The position numbers and the translations under genes are program-made. A stretch of 64,000 bases of DNA from Chaetoceros tenuissimus (taxonomy: Eukaryota; Bacillariophyta; Thalassiosirophyceae; Chaetocerotales; Chaetocerotaceae), in contig BLLK01000069.1 of assembly GCA_021927905.1 (NCBI GenBank), forward strand, positions 2,356,001-2,420,000, in the 5' to 3' direction. Shown one piece after another: positions 20,580-32,549 of this stretch; the first letter of the stretch is position 1; every line of letters starts with the position of its first letter. Below the pieces are notes generated by a model. It was not told where the DNA came from and did not search any database. It worked only from the letters and a program-made list of their open reading frames with translations.

Positions 20580-23204
20580 CTAGTAAAGTCCACTAGCAAT
20601 CACTTTATCCCTCAAATCAAATACCGCTCTAATGTAGTTATCCATGATTGCACCAAGCTTTTCAGGGTAGAGTTCTCCAAGTGATTTAAGGTAATGCACG
20701 ATTGCTTCAGTTTGTTCATCTGTGAAAGGATACATCTTAGGTCCTTCTCTCTGGGATTTTGGTTGCAACCCAGTAATACTCTGATCTCCACGATTGTGGA
20801 CAACCCAATCCCATAGACATGGGATTTCAGAAGGTGGATGATCAAGCGCCTTACCACTTGTTTCTGACAAAAATTGTCCTAGACGAAGGTACTCATCTGG
20901 ACCAGTTTCTTCGCTAGTAAGATCTTCGAAAGCGACAACAATTTGATCTTCAGGTGCATTGTGTTCCATCCTAAAGATTTTTCATTAGAATCATGAAGAA
21001 GTGCAATGTTTCATGAAAAGAATTTATACAGTGCAAACTTACCAGAAGAGAGTATGATGAACCCATGACTGCAACTCTTTTTCGAAGTTAGCATCACGCC
21101 ATGCAACCCATTCGTCTAATTGAAAATTAATTGGAAAATGAGAATCATGTTCTGAATAAATATAAAATTGAAAGCTTTGTATATCGAACTTACCAAGAGG
21201 GACTCTGGTAGAATGGTTGTCAAGATTGTTTTCTCTTTCGTAGAGGTAACTCAAGAAACTTGGTATGCACTTGATAGGATTGCGGATCAAAAGGACAGAT
21301 CTTGGTACCTCAGCGAAAGGTTCAAAAAGTTCATCATTTGACCCATGCGCAGGGTAATGAGATTTGATAGCAATAACAAGACCCTTCTTTGCAAGGTCAT
21401 CTTGATCAACAGCATCGTCACTTGTCATGTAACCAGTAATTGGACGAATAAGTTTCCAGCCAAGACGTGCTCCACTTCCAGGATAAGAAGCAATCATAGT
21501 TGGTACCATTGGCTCGGTCTTTGGCGGAGAAATTTCCGGTGCACTTGAACATTGTTTTGGTGTTAGAGGAGTTTTGTTTTTGTGTGCGCGCATCAAGTCA
21601 GCAAGAGATGGCTCTTCAGCTTTTGCTGGGAGAGGTTCCGGAGCTTTTGCACTAGGAAGGGAAGCAGATAGAGAACTTAGACTTGGCAATGACTTTGGTG
21701 CAGGTTCAGGTTGACGTTCCACACTAGTTCCTGTCATTTGAGACAGAACTGCAGCAATATCCTCTTCTGAGTACTGTGTCAAGAGTGCAGCAAGTTGTGG
21801 ATTGTCTTCAATAGCACTAGTCTTTCTTAAGATTTCTAACTGCATTGGCTCTTTCTTCGCCCCCATAGATCCCAAACTGCCGAGAAAATCTCCACCTTTG
21901 CTAGACTTGTTGGACAGCATATCGCCACCCATCTTCTTCTTGTCAGCCTGCTCTTTCAATAAATCAAACTCAGTTGGCTCTTTCTTCGCACCCATAGATC
22001 CCAGACTACTAAGAAGATCTCCACCTTTGCTAGACTTGTTGGACAGCATATCGCCACCCATCCTCTGCTTGCCAGCCTTCTCTTTCAACAAATCAAACTC
22101 GGTTGGCTCTTTCTTCGCACCCATAGATCCCAAACTGCTGAGAAGTTCTCCACCTTTGCTTGGTTTCTTCGAGAGCATGTCACCACCCATCTTCTTTTTG
22201 TCAGCCTTCTCTTTCAACAAATCAAACTCGGTAGGCTCCTTTCCCTTTTTTATACCTTTTGATTTTCCACCTGGCAAAACGTCTGGATTAATTCCCATCT
22301 TGTCCATCAAGTCATTCAGTTCGTCTGAGTTCATGTTTTGAAGTGATTCAGGGTCGACTCCTCCACGCAACATTTTCTTCGATTGATTGATTGCGTCCTC
22401 ATTAATTCCATCCTCATCGCCTTCAGTTGGTTTGTACATGATATCAGCAACCTTATTCATGCCTTTGATGTTTTCAGAGTTTCCTGATCCTCTTATTCTT
22501 TCCCACATATCTTGTTGGTATTCACCTCTAGTGTTAACTGGCCTAGATTCCGGCTCGTCTTCGTCTGGAACACGATGACTGCGAATATCAAATACTCCCT
22601 CTCCCATTATACTTTTAGTTCCACCAGATTCAGGAGCAAGGTTCTTTAAATCGACTGTCTTCTTCTTTCCTCCAAATAAAGATCCAAGAATGCTACGATC
22701 TTTATTCTCGTCTTCGAGATCCTTATTCTCTGCATCTTCCCCCTCCATCATTCCTCGTAGTTTTACTTCTTCATCATGTGACGTGTTTGTTCCATCAAGT
22801 TCTCTCCAAGTACCACGATCAAGTGCTTTCGCATTATCTAAACGTTTTGGAAGAGGAGGTACTTCATCTGATTTAGTCAACATCATACGCTCTTCGTCCA
22901 TTCCAGGAACGCTTTTTTTGGCAACCAAATGGTCCTTCAGAGCAGCCTGCTGTACAGCTTGGATAAGTTCCAAAGGAACATCTTTATTATAGCTTGAGGA
23001 CATCTCACGATGAAGAATTTTGTTTGATGATGATGAATTGGAAGTATAGACTGTATGTGCGACAGCTACTAGAGCTATAAGTTTTAGCACCTTTTTACGA
23101 CTCATATTTCTAATAGATTCAGGGATAGAGGATATACTAGACTCGTCATCAGAGAAGTTATATTCATATGGCAGCATAGCTGTCCTTTTCTTGAGCATAC
23201 GCAT
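20580..23204 (-). CDS. Sulfotransferase-like type II membrane protein with repeat stalk
   Basis: Three exons, 21194-23204, 21043-21115 and 20580-20970, with introns of 78 and 72 bases (donors GTAAGT), give about 824 residues. I use the ATG at 23204; one at 23282 is in frame but adds only a basic stretch. A signal-anchor helix (KKVLKLIALVAVAHTVYT) follows a short cytosolic tail, as in Golgi enzymes. A long acidic stalk contains three tandem 43-residue repeats. The C-terminal third resembles a sulfotransferase fold: IASYPGSGARLGWKLI in the position of the PAPS phosphate loop, AIKSHYP, VLLIRNPIKCIPSFLSYLYE as the 3'-phosphate motif, and VVAFEDLTSEETG. Splicing yields RVPLDEWVAWRD and LFWMEHNAPEDQ. 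Substrate unknown. The first intron is in frame without a stop. Confidence 0.72.
21852..22238 (-). repeat. Three 129-base tandem repeats inside the sulfotransferase-like gene
   Basis: The repeats encode three units of 43 residues, each running EPTEFDLLKE, then KMGGDMLS, then SKGG and LGSMGAKK. The start of a fourth, diverged unit (EPMQLEIL) follows. Units 2 and 3 are closest to each other, suggesting recent local duplication. They sit in the predicted lumenal stalk between the membrane anchor and the enzyme domain. Confidence 0.9.
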
Positions 23205-23282
23205 GGTTATTGTTTGTTGTATTGAATGAAGAGGAAGGCTTCGGAGTATTGAAAATGACTTTTTTCTTTGATGTGTCAACAC

Positions 23283-23720
23283 TTGTTTCTCAACTCTTGA
23301 AATAGTTGTACAAGAACGAGATCACCTAGCTTCAACACTTTGATTGCAAAGGGAAAGACAAGTAGTACTCTATTGAAGTATGATCCTTGAATATGCAGGT
23401 AATGTTACCAAAACAACGAGTAATGATTGAGTCGTCTATTAAGTCTTCTTGATAAATTCATCAAAAAAAGAAATAGACCGGAAAAGTGATTCGGGGAAAT
23501 GACTTTGAGAGAAGCTCAATCTTATTGACAGGTGTCAAATGACCTTAGTTTCCTAAAAATCCCTTCCCTACAAGGTTAGGGATTTCAAATATTTCAGTGG
23601 TTGTCCTCTCCTCTGCTTCTTCGAAAATCTTTTCATCTTTTGCAAAGAACACCATCTGAGATACTCTCTGAGAAATCTTCATGCATCCATCACATAATTT
23701 CACATAATCAAGTGTTTACC
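23283..23720. other. Divergent intergenic region upstream of HSP60
   Basis: Shared upstream region of the sulfotransferase-like gene (minus) and HSP60 (plus). A frame open from 23601 runs into the HSP60 start but has an upstream ATG only in a non-homologous stretch. No heat-shock element is called with confidence. Confidence 0.5.
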
Positions 23721-25671
23721 ATGTTGCTAAAAAAGACTACATCTAATGCTGCTTCAAGAATTGCTTCCAAGGCTATGGGAGCAACTCGTTCCATGAGTGG
23801 AAAGGAAATCAAGTTTGGAGTTGAGGGAAGAGCTGCAATGTTGAATGGAGTAAATAAGTTGGCTGATGCTGTACAGGTGAGTGTGACAACCTGCATCGGG
23901 CAGTGTATGCATCATGACAGTGCGACTTGATTGTTACCATTAAACCATATAAAAGATTGCTTGCTTTTCATTTGTATATAAATATATCATGAAGCTTGTA
24001 CAAAGCTGAAAACAGTTGGTGTTCGCATAAAATGATGTTCATCTTCATTTATGAGTTTTATACAAATATGCTAATCATTACGTGCTTTGCTTCAACTAGG
24101 TTACTCTTGGACCAAAGGGTCGTAATGCAATCATTGCTCAACCATACGGAGCACCAAAGATCACAAAGGATGGTGTTACTGTAGCAAAATCTATTGACTT
24201 TGAGGACAAATTCGAAGATATGGGAGCACAACTTGTTAAATCTGTTGCATCTAAAACTAACGACATTGCAGGAGATGGAACCACCACTGCTACTGTTCTT
24301 GCACGTGCAATCTACAATGAAGGTTGCAAAGCAGTAGCAGCTGGAATGAACCCACTTGACTTGAGAAGAGGAATTCAGCTCGCAGTAAATCACGTTGTTG
24401 ATACTCTCGGTGAAATTACAAAGCCAATTTCTTCAAAGGAAGAAGTAATGCAAGTTGGAACTATTTCTGCAAATTCTGATACAGAAATTGGACAGCTTAT
24501 TGCTGATGCTATGGAGCGTGTTGGAAAGGAAGGAGTTATCACTGTTCAAGACGGAAAGACACTTGAGAATGAATTGGAAGTTGTAGAAGGAATGAAATTC
24601 GATAGAGGATTCATTAGTCCATACTTCATTACTAACCCAAAGACACAGACTGTTGAACTCGAGAATCCACTTATCCTTTTGGTTGAGAAGAAGGTATCCA
24701 ATCTTCAGCAGCTTGTGCCTCTTCTTGAGTCTGTTATCAAGTCCCAATCTTCCCTTTTGATTGTTGCAGAAGATGTTGAGTCTGAAGCTCTTGCAACTCT
24801 TGTTGTGAACAAGCTCAGAGCAGGAATCAAGGTATGTGCAGTAAAGGCACCAGGTTTCGGGGATAATCGTAAGGCTACTATGCAAGATCTTGCTATCTTG
24901 ACCGGAGGAACCGTAATTTCGGAGGAGACTGGAATGAAGCTCGAAGAGGTTCAGCCACATCACCTTGGAAGTTGTAAGAAGCTCAATGTAACAAAGAATG
25001 ACACTGTTGTTTTGGATGGAGCTGGAGATAAAGCGGCAATCGACGAGCGTTGTGAACTCATCAGAGCATCTATTGAGACTACTAAGTCCGACTATGAAAG
25101 AGAGAAGCTTCAAGAACGTCTTGCCAAGTTGTCTGGAGGAGTTGCAGTTATCAAGGTTGGAGGAGCTTCTGAGGTTGAAGTTAATGAGAAGAAGGATCGT
25201 GTTGTAGATGCCCTTAATGCAACTCGCGCAGCTGTTGAAGAAGGAATTGTTCCAGGAGGAGGAAAGGCTCTTCTTTACTGCTCTACAAAATTGAATGATG
25301 TTTTGGACAAGGCAGAGAATATGGATCAAAGAATTGGAGTTGAGATTATCCAAAGAGCTCTTCGTGCTCCAATCTCTACCATTGCAATGAATGCTGGAGA
25401 AGAGGGTGCAGTTGTAGTTGGAGAATTGACTAAGCCAGATGTTGCTGTATCAATGGGATTCGACGCACAAAATGGTGTATACACTGACATGTTTGAGGCT
25501 GGAATTATTGATCCAACAAAGGTCACACGCACAGGAATTGTCGACGCTGCATCTGTAGCGGGTCTTTTGACTACTTCAGAATCCATGATTGTTGACAAGC
25601 CTTCACCTGAAGGAGGAGCTCCAATGGGTGGAGGAATGCCACCAGGAATGGGCATGCCTGGAATGATGTAG
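23721..25671 (+). CDS. HSP60: Mitochondrial chaperonin HSP60 (Cpn60)
   Basis: Two exons, 23721-23876 and 24100-25671, are joined across a 223-base intron (CAG|GTGAGT ... CAACTAG|GTT) to give 575 residues. The N-terminus ([20 protein letters not shown]) is a basic, amphipathic mitochondrial presequence, not a plastid one. The body is GroEL-like throughout: [27 protein letters not shown], the ATP-binding [28 protein letters not shown], and the Gly/Met-rich tail [14 protein letters not shown] typical of mitochondrial HSP60. It folds imported matrix proteins with a Cpn10 lid. I start at 23721 because this ATG gives the presequence directly; an in-frame ATG further upstream adds an unrelated stretch. 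Confidence 0.97.
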
Positions 25672-26140
25672 ACACTATAGAGCATAATAGAGAACATTAT
25701 TTATTCTAGTGAATGAATGTAGTAAGTATATATTTACACTACGTATGCTTCGGTTTTGGTAAAATATGGTAGTTTCATGCGAGGTTTCTTTTCTTGAAAA
25801 GGTTATGATTCCTTTGAAAAACGTTAAAATCTACAACCGCTACGCGCCCTTTTTGATGAAATCCATTTCTCTTTTTGACACCCTTCTCATTTCTCATTTC
25901 ATTTATGCGAACACAAGTTTCACAGAAACGAAAGGGTGATTGGCTTTGATCACTAACTTCAACTGTGCACAATAATCATCTGAAAAGTTGGGGAAAGAAA
26001 GGAGTTCTTTTTCATGAAGATTCAGTTAGATTTAGGGTTCGGAAACATCACCACCTCAGTTGCAGGAGCCTTCTGTTCTTTCCATAAACACAAGATATAT
26101 ACAAAACTACAACTGAAACAATTATTATCCTCTATCCAAG
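25672..26140. other. Intergenic region between HSP60 and aldolase
   Basis: No supported gene. A short minus-strand ORF (25775-25972) has no recognisable feature. The region serves as the 3' flank of HSP60 and the upstream region of the aldolase. Confidence 0.5.
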
Positions 26141-27125
26141 ATGACCTCGACCTATGATTCTCAGCTAAAGAAGATGAAGACTGCACCAGGGTTCATTGCT
26201 GCGTTAGACCAGTCTGGTGGTTCAACACCAAAAGCTCTTGGACTCTACGGTATTCCCGAGACTGAATATGTAAAAGGAGAGACATCAATGTTTGACCAGG
26301 TCCACAAGATGAGAGAGAGAATCGTTACGAGCAAGAGTTTCAATGGTGATAGAATTCTAGCTGCTATCTTGTTCGAAGATACTTGTAGAAGAGTAATTGA
26401 AGGAATGCCATCTGCCAAGTTTTTATGGGAAAAGAAAGGAGTCGTACCTATCATCAAGATTGACCAAGGGTTGGAAGAAGAACGCAATGGTGTTCAGCTG
26501 ATGAAGCCATTATCCAAGTTGGATGATCTTCTTGAGTTGGCAAAAGAAAATGAAATCTTTGGAACAAAGGCAAGAAGTGTTATCAAGCTTGCGAATGAGA
26601 ATGGCATTAAGGTACGTGTGCAGTGTTCTTTTTACATATTTTTTCAAATACATGCAGACAACTTACTCAAGCTTTTCGTTGCATGCACTTTAGGCAAATG
26701 TACAACAGCAATTCAACGTTGGAAAGAAGGTCTGTGAAGCTGGATTGCATCCAATCATTGAACCTGAGGTTGATATTAAATCACCAGAAAAGGAACAAGC
26801 TGAAGCCATTTTGAAGGAAGTGCTTCTGGACAATCTTAATGCACTTTCTCCAGACGAGAAGATTATGCTCAAACTCACAATCCCTACTAAAGCAAATCTT
26901 TACAAGGAGGTGATTGCTCATCCAAATGTTCTACGTGTTGTTGCACTATCTGGAGGATATAGTCGATCTGAAGCCAACGAGCTCCTAGCTCAAAACGAAG
27001 ATTTGATTGCCTCATTCTCGAGAGCCTTAACAGAAGGTTTGTCAGCAAACGACACCGCAGATGAATTCGATGCGAAACTTGATGACTCAATTGGAAGTAT
27101 CTATTCTGCATCTGTTGAGAAGTAG
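26141..27125 (+). CDS. Class I fructose-bisphosphate aldolase, bacterial type, probably cytosolic
   Basis: Two exons, 26141-26611 and 26694-27125, flank an 82-base intron (AAG|GTACGT ... TTTAG|GCA), giving 300 residues. The splice restores [21 protein letters not shown]. Signature parts are [16 protein letters not shown] near the N-terminus, [25 protein letters not shown] and [11 protein letters not shown], the likely site of the Schiff-base lysine, then [12 protein letters not shown] for phosphate binding. At ~300 residues it belongs to the short class I type found in bacteria and some algae. It cleaves fructose-1,6-bisphosphate to two triose phosphates and back. No signal peptide is seen, so the cytosol is likely; diatoms keep other aldolases in the plastid. 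It lies 1.5 kb from the FBPase cluster. Confidence 0.92.
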
Positions 27126-27214
27126 GGTCTTGCGACAATTTGAATGCAGATCGACATTACATGATACATTAAGTAAATCACAATTTTAATTCTACTATTT
27201 ATTATTGGAATTTT

Positions 27215-28019
27215 TTAGGCCTCTTCCCCATCATTATTAAGCTTCAAAGATAAGAAAATGCTCCAAAAGAAGAAGACACAGTTAAGAAAAAGAACTCTTA
27301 ATACAGGTGGACAAAAAGCCAAATTCACCATAGTCGCTGGAACCCATAACTTCCAATTCGCAAGCATAGTATCTGTGTTTGGGTGATTGGAAATTGAGAT
27401 CAAGCGTTGAGATAAACTATCCAAGAATTCTAGATTGCTCCTATAAAATTTCTGCCCACTTACCTTTGTAGTCTCTATCCAATTGATCTTTTACATCATC
27501 TGTAGATTTGCCTTCTAAAATTCCAAGGAAGTAAAAAATCAACACAGTAAAAATCGGTGCTTGAACAAATTGGTCAATTACCACTTTAATTCCAGTTGTT
27601 GCGGTGAAGGGATCTTCAGTTGGAGGTAACGCACCATCGAGTAAAAGGTAGTAGAAATGGTTCCAGGGAGCCTGAAGAATGAATCCAAAAAACGCAAACC
27701 TAACAAATCTTGCAATATCAATATCTTTGTCTTCTTCACTAATACTGTTCTCAATAGCTTGTCCAGCCAAATCAGCTGCGCCCAAGATAACACCAGCAGT
27801 TACAGATTTTGTAAGAAGCGGATCAGATTCTAATGCTTGATTATATGATGTCCATGCATTTACCACAAAATCAGTGAGACCTGGATCCACTGCTGAAAGT
27901 GAAGTGACTTTATTTGATCTCCTAATTTCATTTTTTAATGCAGTCTGCCCGATAGAGAAGGCTTCTGCACCCACAAAAAGAACAGATAGCACGACACAAA
28001 ACCTGAGGAATGACTTCAT
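27215..28019 (-). CDS. Mpv17/PMP22 family protein, plastid-targeted
   Basis: Two exons, 27464-28019 and 27215-27372, are separated by a 91-base intron (AAAG|GTAAGT ... CACAG|ATA), giving 237 residues. Unspliced reading ends early at KWAEIL; splicing restores the family C-terminus, NWKLWVPATMVNLAFCPP, then a final helix. Earlier family blocks are SYNQALESDPLLTKSVTAGVILGAADLAGQ and APWNHFYYLLLDG. The N-terminus is a signal peptide with AEAFSIG, a plastid-import-like motif. Mpv17/PMP22 proteins are small four-helix channels or pore-like proteins of organelle inner membranes; their cargo is poorly known. The gene is tail to tail with the aldolase, 89 bases apart. Confidence 0.88.
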
Positions 28020-28678
28020 CTCAAAGATATTCTTGGATCAAGGTTTTTTGAGGAGTTGATTGATTTACAATAATCACCACAACGCAAAATGTTACAAAGC
28101 AAGCAGTAGTATTAGGTATTAGATAGTACCTTACCATAGATAGTACGTATTAAAACTCTATCCAAGAAACTGAAACACATCATCGTTGTCATCATCGTCA
28201 TTCTTAATTTGAAAAAGGCGCGAAAGCAACCGTAGGATACCTGAAACTATTCATTGCATATTTTCATTTCCAAAAAACATACTTCGAGACTAATTGGTAT
28301 CATATATATGTAAAAGATTTCCATCAGTGTTTCTATTATAGATTTCAATTTAATAATGAAAAAAATGGTTTTCCATTCCAAAAAGAGCATTAGTATGACC
28401 AATTCAACAAATCATGTTCATGTTCATAGTACCTACCTTACGTGACTTTAAAGGTACCACTTAGCTTAGTCTCAAGGATTCTCAACATGAAAAGATGAAG
28501 TGTGGAAAAGTTCAAAAATAAATATAGCTACAAATAGTTCATATTATCAATTGTCTAAAACCTCTAATGAAAATCAATATACAAAATATTTCAATATTTC
28601 ACAGGAGAATCGTTTTTATCTTTAAAAGTAAATGTGAATATATTAATTTAAGAGCAACAAATCTAAATATATTCTAAA
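28020..28678. other. Intergenic region, no gene seen
   Basis: 659 AT-rich bases upstream of the Mpv17 gene and 3' of the minus-strand FBPase. No ORF or RNA gene is supported. Confidence 0.5.
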
Positions 28679-30099
28679 TTAGTTTCCTGCTGCTGCATAT
28701 GCGTCAATAACCTCCTGGATGTCATTCTTGGATCCCATAACAATTGGTACACGTTGGTGAACTTGCTCAGGAACGATTTCCATAACACGCTTGGTTCCAG
28801 TAGTGGAAAGTCCTCCTGCTTGCTCCATGATGAAAGACATTGGTGCTCCCTCGTAAAGAAGACGAAGCTTTCCGTTAGGGTTCTTTGTGTCACCTGGGTA
28901 TCCGAAAACACCTCCGTAAAGAAGAGTACGGTGAACATCTCCAACCATGGATCCAATGTAACGGGATGAGTATCTCTCTCCGCTTCTTCCAGTTCCCTGA
29001 CGCCACTTGTAAACGGTCTCCTTCATTGGTGCATCCCACTTCTCAATATTTGCTTCGTTAAAAGAATAGATCTTTGAGGACTCAGGAATCTTAACATTAG
29101 GGTGGGAAAGAACAAACTCTCCAATAGTATCATCAAGGGTGAACATGTAAACTCCATTTCCGAGGGTAAGTACAAGGAAGGTGGAAGAAGAATACAAACA
29201 GTATGCACCTGCTACAAGCTTGGTTCCAGGCTGAAGGGTGTTTGCGAGGCAGTTTGCCATAGCTTCGTCTTCAGTCTCAATGCTTTCGTCAACTTCACAG
29301 TTTTCATCGTGCTCGTAAATTCCAATAATTGTTCCAGTTGGGATTCCAGCATCAACATTAGAAGATCCATCAAGAGGATCGAATACACATACATATTTTC
29401 CGGTATCTTCTACAACAAGATCCTTATTATCCCAAGTAGAAGTAAGCTTATCGTCTGCATTTCCGCTGCTTACAAGATCAACCTACAAAGTCAAAAAAAT
29501 CGACAGTCCACAAAACAAATCGGAAAAACATATATATATATATCGATAGAGAAGCAAATTGTGTGGCAATATGTTGAATGATGATATGAGTTGATGATAT
29601 TGCTGATGCTACTCGGTCAAATGTAGACATAAATTGTGTGATGTGTACTTACAGGCTCATCTTCCTCCTCAGAAGCAAGAACTCCAAGCTTTCCAGTGAA
29701 ACGAAGTGCACGCTTCAAAAGATCGTTAGTGATAACATCAAGCTTCTTTTGGTCTTCTCCCTGTACATTAACTTCTCCCTCAAGTCCAAGAGTCTCGGAA
29801 GATGGAAGCTGGGATCTCTTAACAATATCAGCAATTGCCTTGCATGAAGTGTCAATAGCTCCGAAGAGAGTAGTCAACTCAGAAAGTTCAGGGTTAAGCA
29901 TAGCAACCTCAGCCATGAAACGGGTGAAGGTTACTCCAGTGGTTTCACAAACCTCATCAAATACTGGTGCCTTACTCTTGGTCTCCATAACTGGTGCTTC
30001 AGTAGATGCAAGAGAAGTCTTGACGAATGGCTTTGCTGCAGGAGCAAAAGCAGCTGCAGTAGAAGCAGTGAAAAGGAATCCGAAAGCTGTGAACTTCAT
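28679..30099 (-). CDS. Plastid fructose-1,6-bisphosphatase, copy A
   Basis: Two exons, 29653-30099 and 28679-29482, are joined over a 170-base intron (GAGCCT|GTAAGT ... TTTGTAG|GTT) to give 416 residues. The N-terminus is a signal peptide ending TAAAFAP, directing plastid import. The rest is a typical FBPase: GEVNVQGEDQKKLDVITND, FDPLDGSSNVDAGIPTGTI (metal and substrate site), then SYCLYSS-like YCLYSSSTF and GKLRLLYEGAPMSFIMEQAGG. It removes the 1-phosphate of fructose-1,6-bisphosphate in the Calvin cycle. The loop after IYEHDE holds Cys211 and Cys227, which match the disulfide pair of plant redox-regulated FBPase, but a third loop cysteine is absent. It is head to head with copy B. Codon use is strongly biased (GGA, CTT, AAG), suggesting high expression. 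Confidence 0.95.
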
Positions 30100-30750
30100 T
30101 CTGATTGATAAAATCTATGGAAAGCGATAAAGAGTCAGAATGAAGTCATTTCAAAACATAACCATTTAGATTAGCAATAACACATCGAGAAATAAATGAT
30201 GTGTTGTCTTCCCAGGACATTCTCTGCTTTTCATTCTTTCTTCCCTAGCTCTCTATACACTCAAATATAATGAAACTGTAAACACTAAGTCGTCGGCATT
30301 ATTCACTCACTTACAATCTAATGTTCAATAGAATATTAGTTCTTGAGCAGATGCAAGGAGCAGTGTTAGACAGAGCTGTCACAAAGTAGATCTGTAGTTT
30401 TCGCTTATTTTCTCACTTGCGTGTGGTAGCTGGGAAAAGGCCTGTCGATGTCGATATCTTTGCTTTCAGTGTCGATGTGCGTACGTGTTCCCCAATCCAA
30501 CAAACAAATGACGTCTCGATCGCTCATGAGAAAGATGTGAAAGCTGAATGGAGACACCCACATGGAGGTTTATGTTGATAGCAGCTGTATCTTGATGAAC
30601 TTGATCAGAACAAAACATTTTCAATAATTGAAGTAAGTAGATAGATTTGCTATGAATTAATGGGAATACTTGTTACGTGATAAAAGTACCAAAATTTTAC
30701 GTTGAATTGGATATTGACGATATTTTTCATCTTTCATTTATAGATATAAA
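30100..30750. promoter_or_regulatory. Shared upstream region of two divergent FBPase genes
   Basis: The start codons of the two FBPase paralogs lie 651 bases apart and face away from each other, so this stretch must contain both promoters. I see no ORF. No specific light- or CO2-response element is called from sequence alone. Confidence 0.55.
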
Positions 30751-32086
30751 ATGAAGGTTTTCTCCATTGCAGCAATTGCACTTTTCGCAGCTCCAGCAGC
30801 AGCTTTCGCTCCTGTTGGACAGGCATCTGTTAGAGTTAACACCGAGCTCTACAAGTCCAATCCTCCAGTATTTGATGAGGTTTGTGAAACCACTGGAGTA
30901 ACCCTCAAGCGATTCATGTCTGAGGTTGCTATGCTTAACCCTGAGATTGCTGAATTGACCATTCTTTTCGGAGGAATTGAGACTGCTTGTAAAGCTATCT
31001 CTAACCTCGTAAAGAGATCCCAGCTTCCATCTTCCGAGACTCTTGGACTTGAGGGAGAAGTTAATGTACAGGGAGAAGATCAAAAGAAGCTTGATGTTAT
31101 CACTAACGATCTTTTGAAGCGTGCACTTCGTTTCACTGGAAAGCTTGGAGTTCTTGCATCTGAGGAGGAAGATACACCTGTAAGTGCAACTAATGTGAAT
31201 CTTTTGTAGGGACATTATTGAAAATTGCAAACATAATCTCACCAACACTTTAATCTTTCCCTCTCTTGTCATGTTTTGATATTTGTTTCGATTTCATGTT
31301 CAGGTTGATGTCATGCCAGAAAATGCTAAGAGAAGTGAGATTGTAATCGATGAGGGAGATAAGTACGTTGCTGTATTTGATCCTCTTGATGGATCTTCTA
31401 ATGTTGATGCTGGAATCCCAACTGGAACTATTATTGGAATTTACGAGCACGACGAAAACTGTGAAATTGATGCTGACTGTGTTGGAGAGGAGTGCACTGA
31501 ACAGGAGGCACAATGTCTTGCAAACACCCTTCAGCCTGGAACTAATCTTGTAGCAGCTGCATACTGTTTGTATTCTTCTTCTACTTTCTTTGTTTTGACT
31601 TTGGGATCAGGAACCTACGGATTTACACTTGATGAGAATATTGGAGAGTTTGTTCTTTCCCATCCAAATATGAAGATTCCAGAGAACTCTAAGATTTTGT
31701 CATTCAACGAGGCTAATACTCACATGTGGGATGAACCACTTCAAAAGGTTGTAACTGGATGGAAGGAAGGAACCGGAAAGAGCGGAGAATCTTTCTCTTC
31801 CCGTTATGTAGGATCCATGGTTGGAGATGTTCACCGTACTCTTCTTTACGGAGGTGTTTTCGGATACCCAGGTGACACAAAGAACCCTAACGGAAAGCTT
31901 CGTCTTCTTTACGAGGGAGCACCAATGTCTTTCATCATGGAGCAAGCAGGAGGACTTTCCACTACTGGAACCAAGCGTGTTATGGAGATTGTACCAGAGG
32001 TTGTTCACCAACGTGTACCAATTGTTATGGGATCCAAGAACGATGTTCAGGAGGTTATTGATGCATATGCAGCAGCAGGAAACTAA
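30751..32086 (+). CDS. Plastid fructose-1,6-bisphosphatase, copy B
   Basis: Two exons, 30751-31179 and 31304-32086, flank a 124-base intron (ACACCT|GTAAGT ... TGTTCAG|GTT), giving 403 residues. The intron position is the same as in copy A, right after the EEED(E/T)P block and before Val-Asp. The signal peptide ends PAAAFAP (plastid). Catalytic blocks match copy A almost word for word, including FDPLDGSSNVDAG and the last ~100 residues. The redox loop differs: it carries four cysteines at 196, 202, 207 and 214, against two in copy A. Inferred role is the same plastid FBPase step, perhaps under different thiol control. The pair likely arose by inverted duplication. Confidence 0.95.
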
Positions 32087-32549
32087 ATATAGAACTTTAT
32101 ATGAAACAATGATGAGTCTAAAGAAGTAATCTCATTTTTTTTTAAATCAATTAAAAATTCTAAAAAAATGTAAAATGAAATTTCATCCATCTCAAAAATA
32201 GTAGGTAAAGTTTTCATAGGTATGATTAAGTCCAGATTAAGGCATGTACGGTCCACTTAATTGGTGATAGTTAAAAATAATGATGATGTAAAAAAAAAAA
32301 CAAGCAAGAAGAAGGCATTGGCAAAATTATTGATGCCCCAAAGCAATAAGTCGTACATTGATAGCTACCTTATATGAAATAGGTTCTGATAACACTGACG
32401 ATTGCGCGAAGAGTTTCTAGACACATCCCTCATCCCTCCTTTTCAAGTACGTGTCTTTGCCACGAAACCAAAAGGCGATCTATCTTTCTCACCTTCGTTA
32501 TCCTCTCTTCTTCTGGTTGACAACACTCCTTTTAACATAATCTGGAAAG
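32087..32549. other. Intergenic region between FBPase B and SBPase
   Basis: 463 bases in the same transcription direction, with poly-A/T runs near 32134-32170 and 32290. No gene is seen. It should carry the SBPase promoter. Confidence 0.5.

Noticed and set aside
21116-21193. Coding read-through of the first sulfotransferase intron
   Set aside because: The frame stays open, but donor and acceptor are standard and the spliced product (RVPLDEWVAWRD) fits better.
24433-25353. 306-codon ORF antisense to HSP60
   Set aside because: Low-complexity Ser/Asn/Leu product opposite a well-supported gene; a shadow caused by codon bias.
30727-31272. 181-codon ORF antisense to FBPase B
   Set aside because: Overlaps the exon, intron and start of a confident gene, and a similar shadow exists opposite the other FBPase copy.
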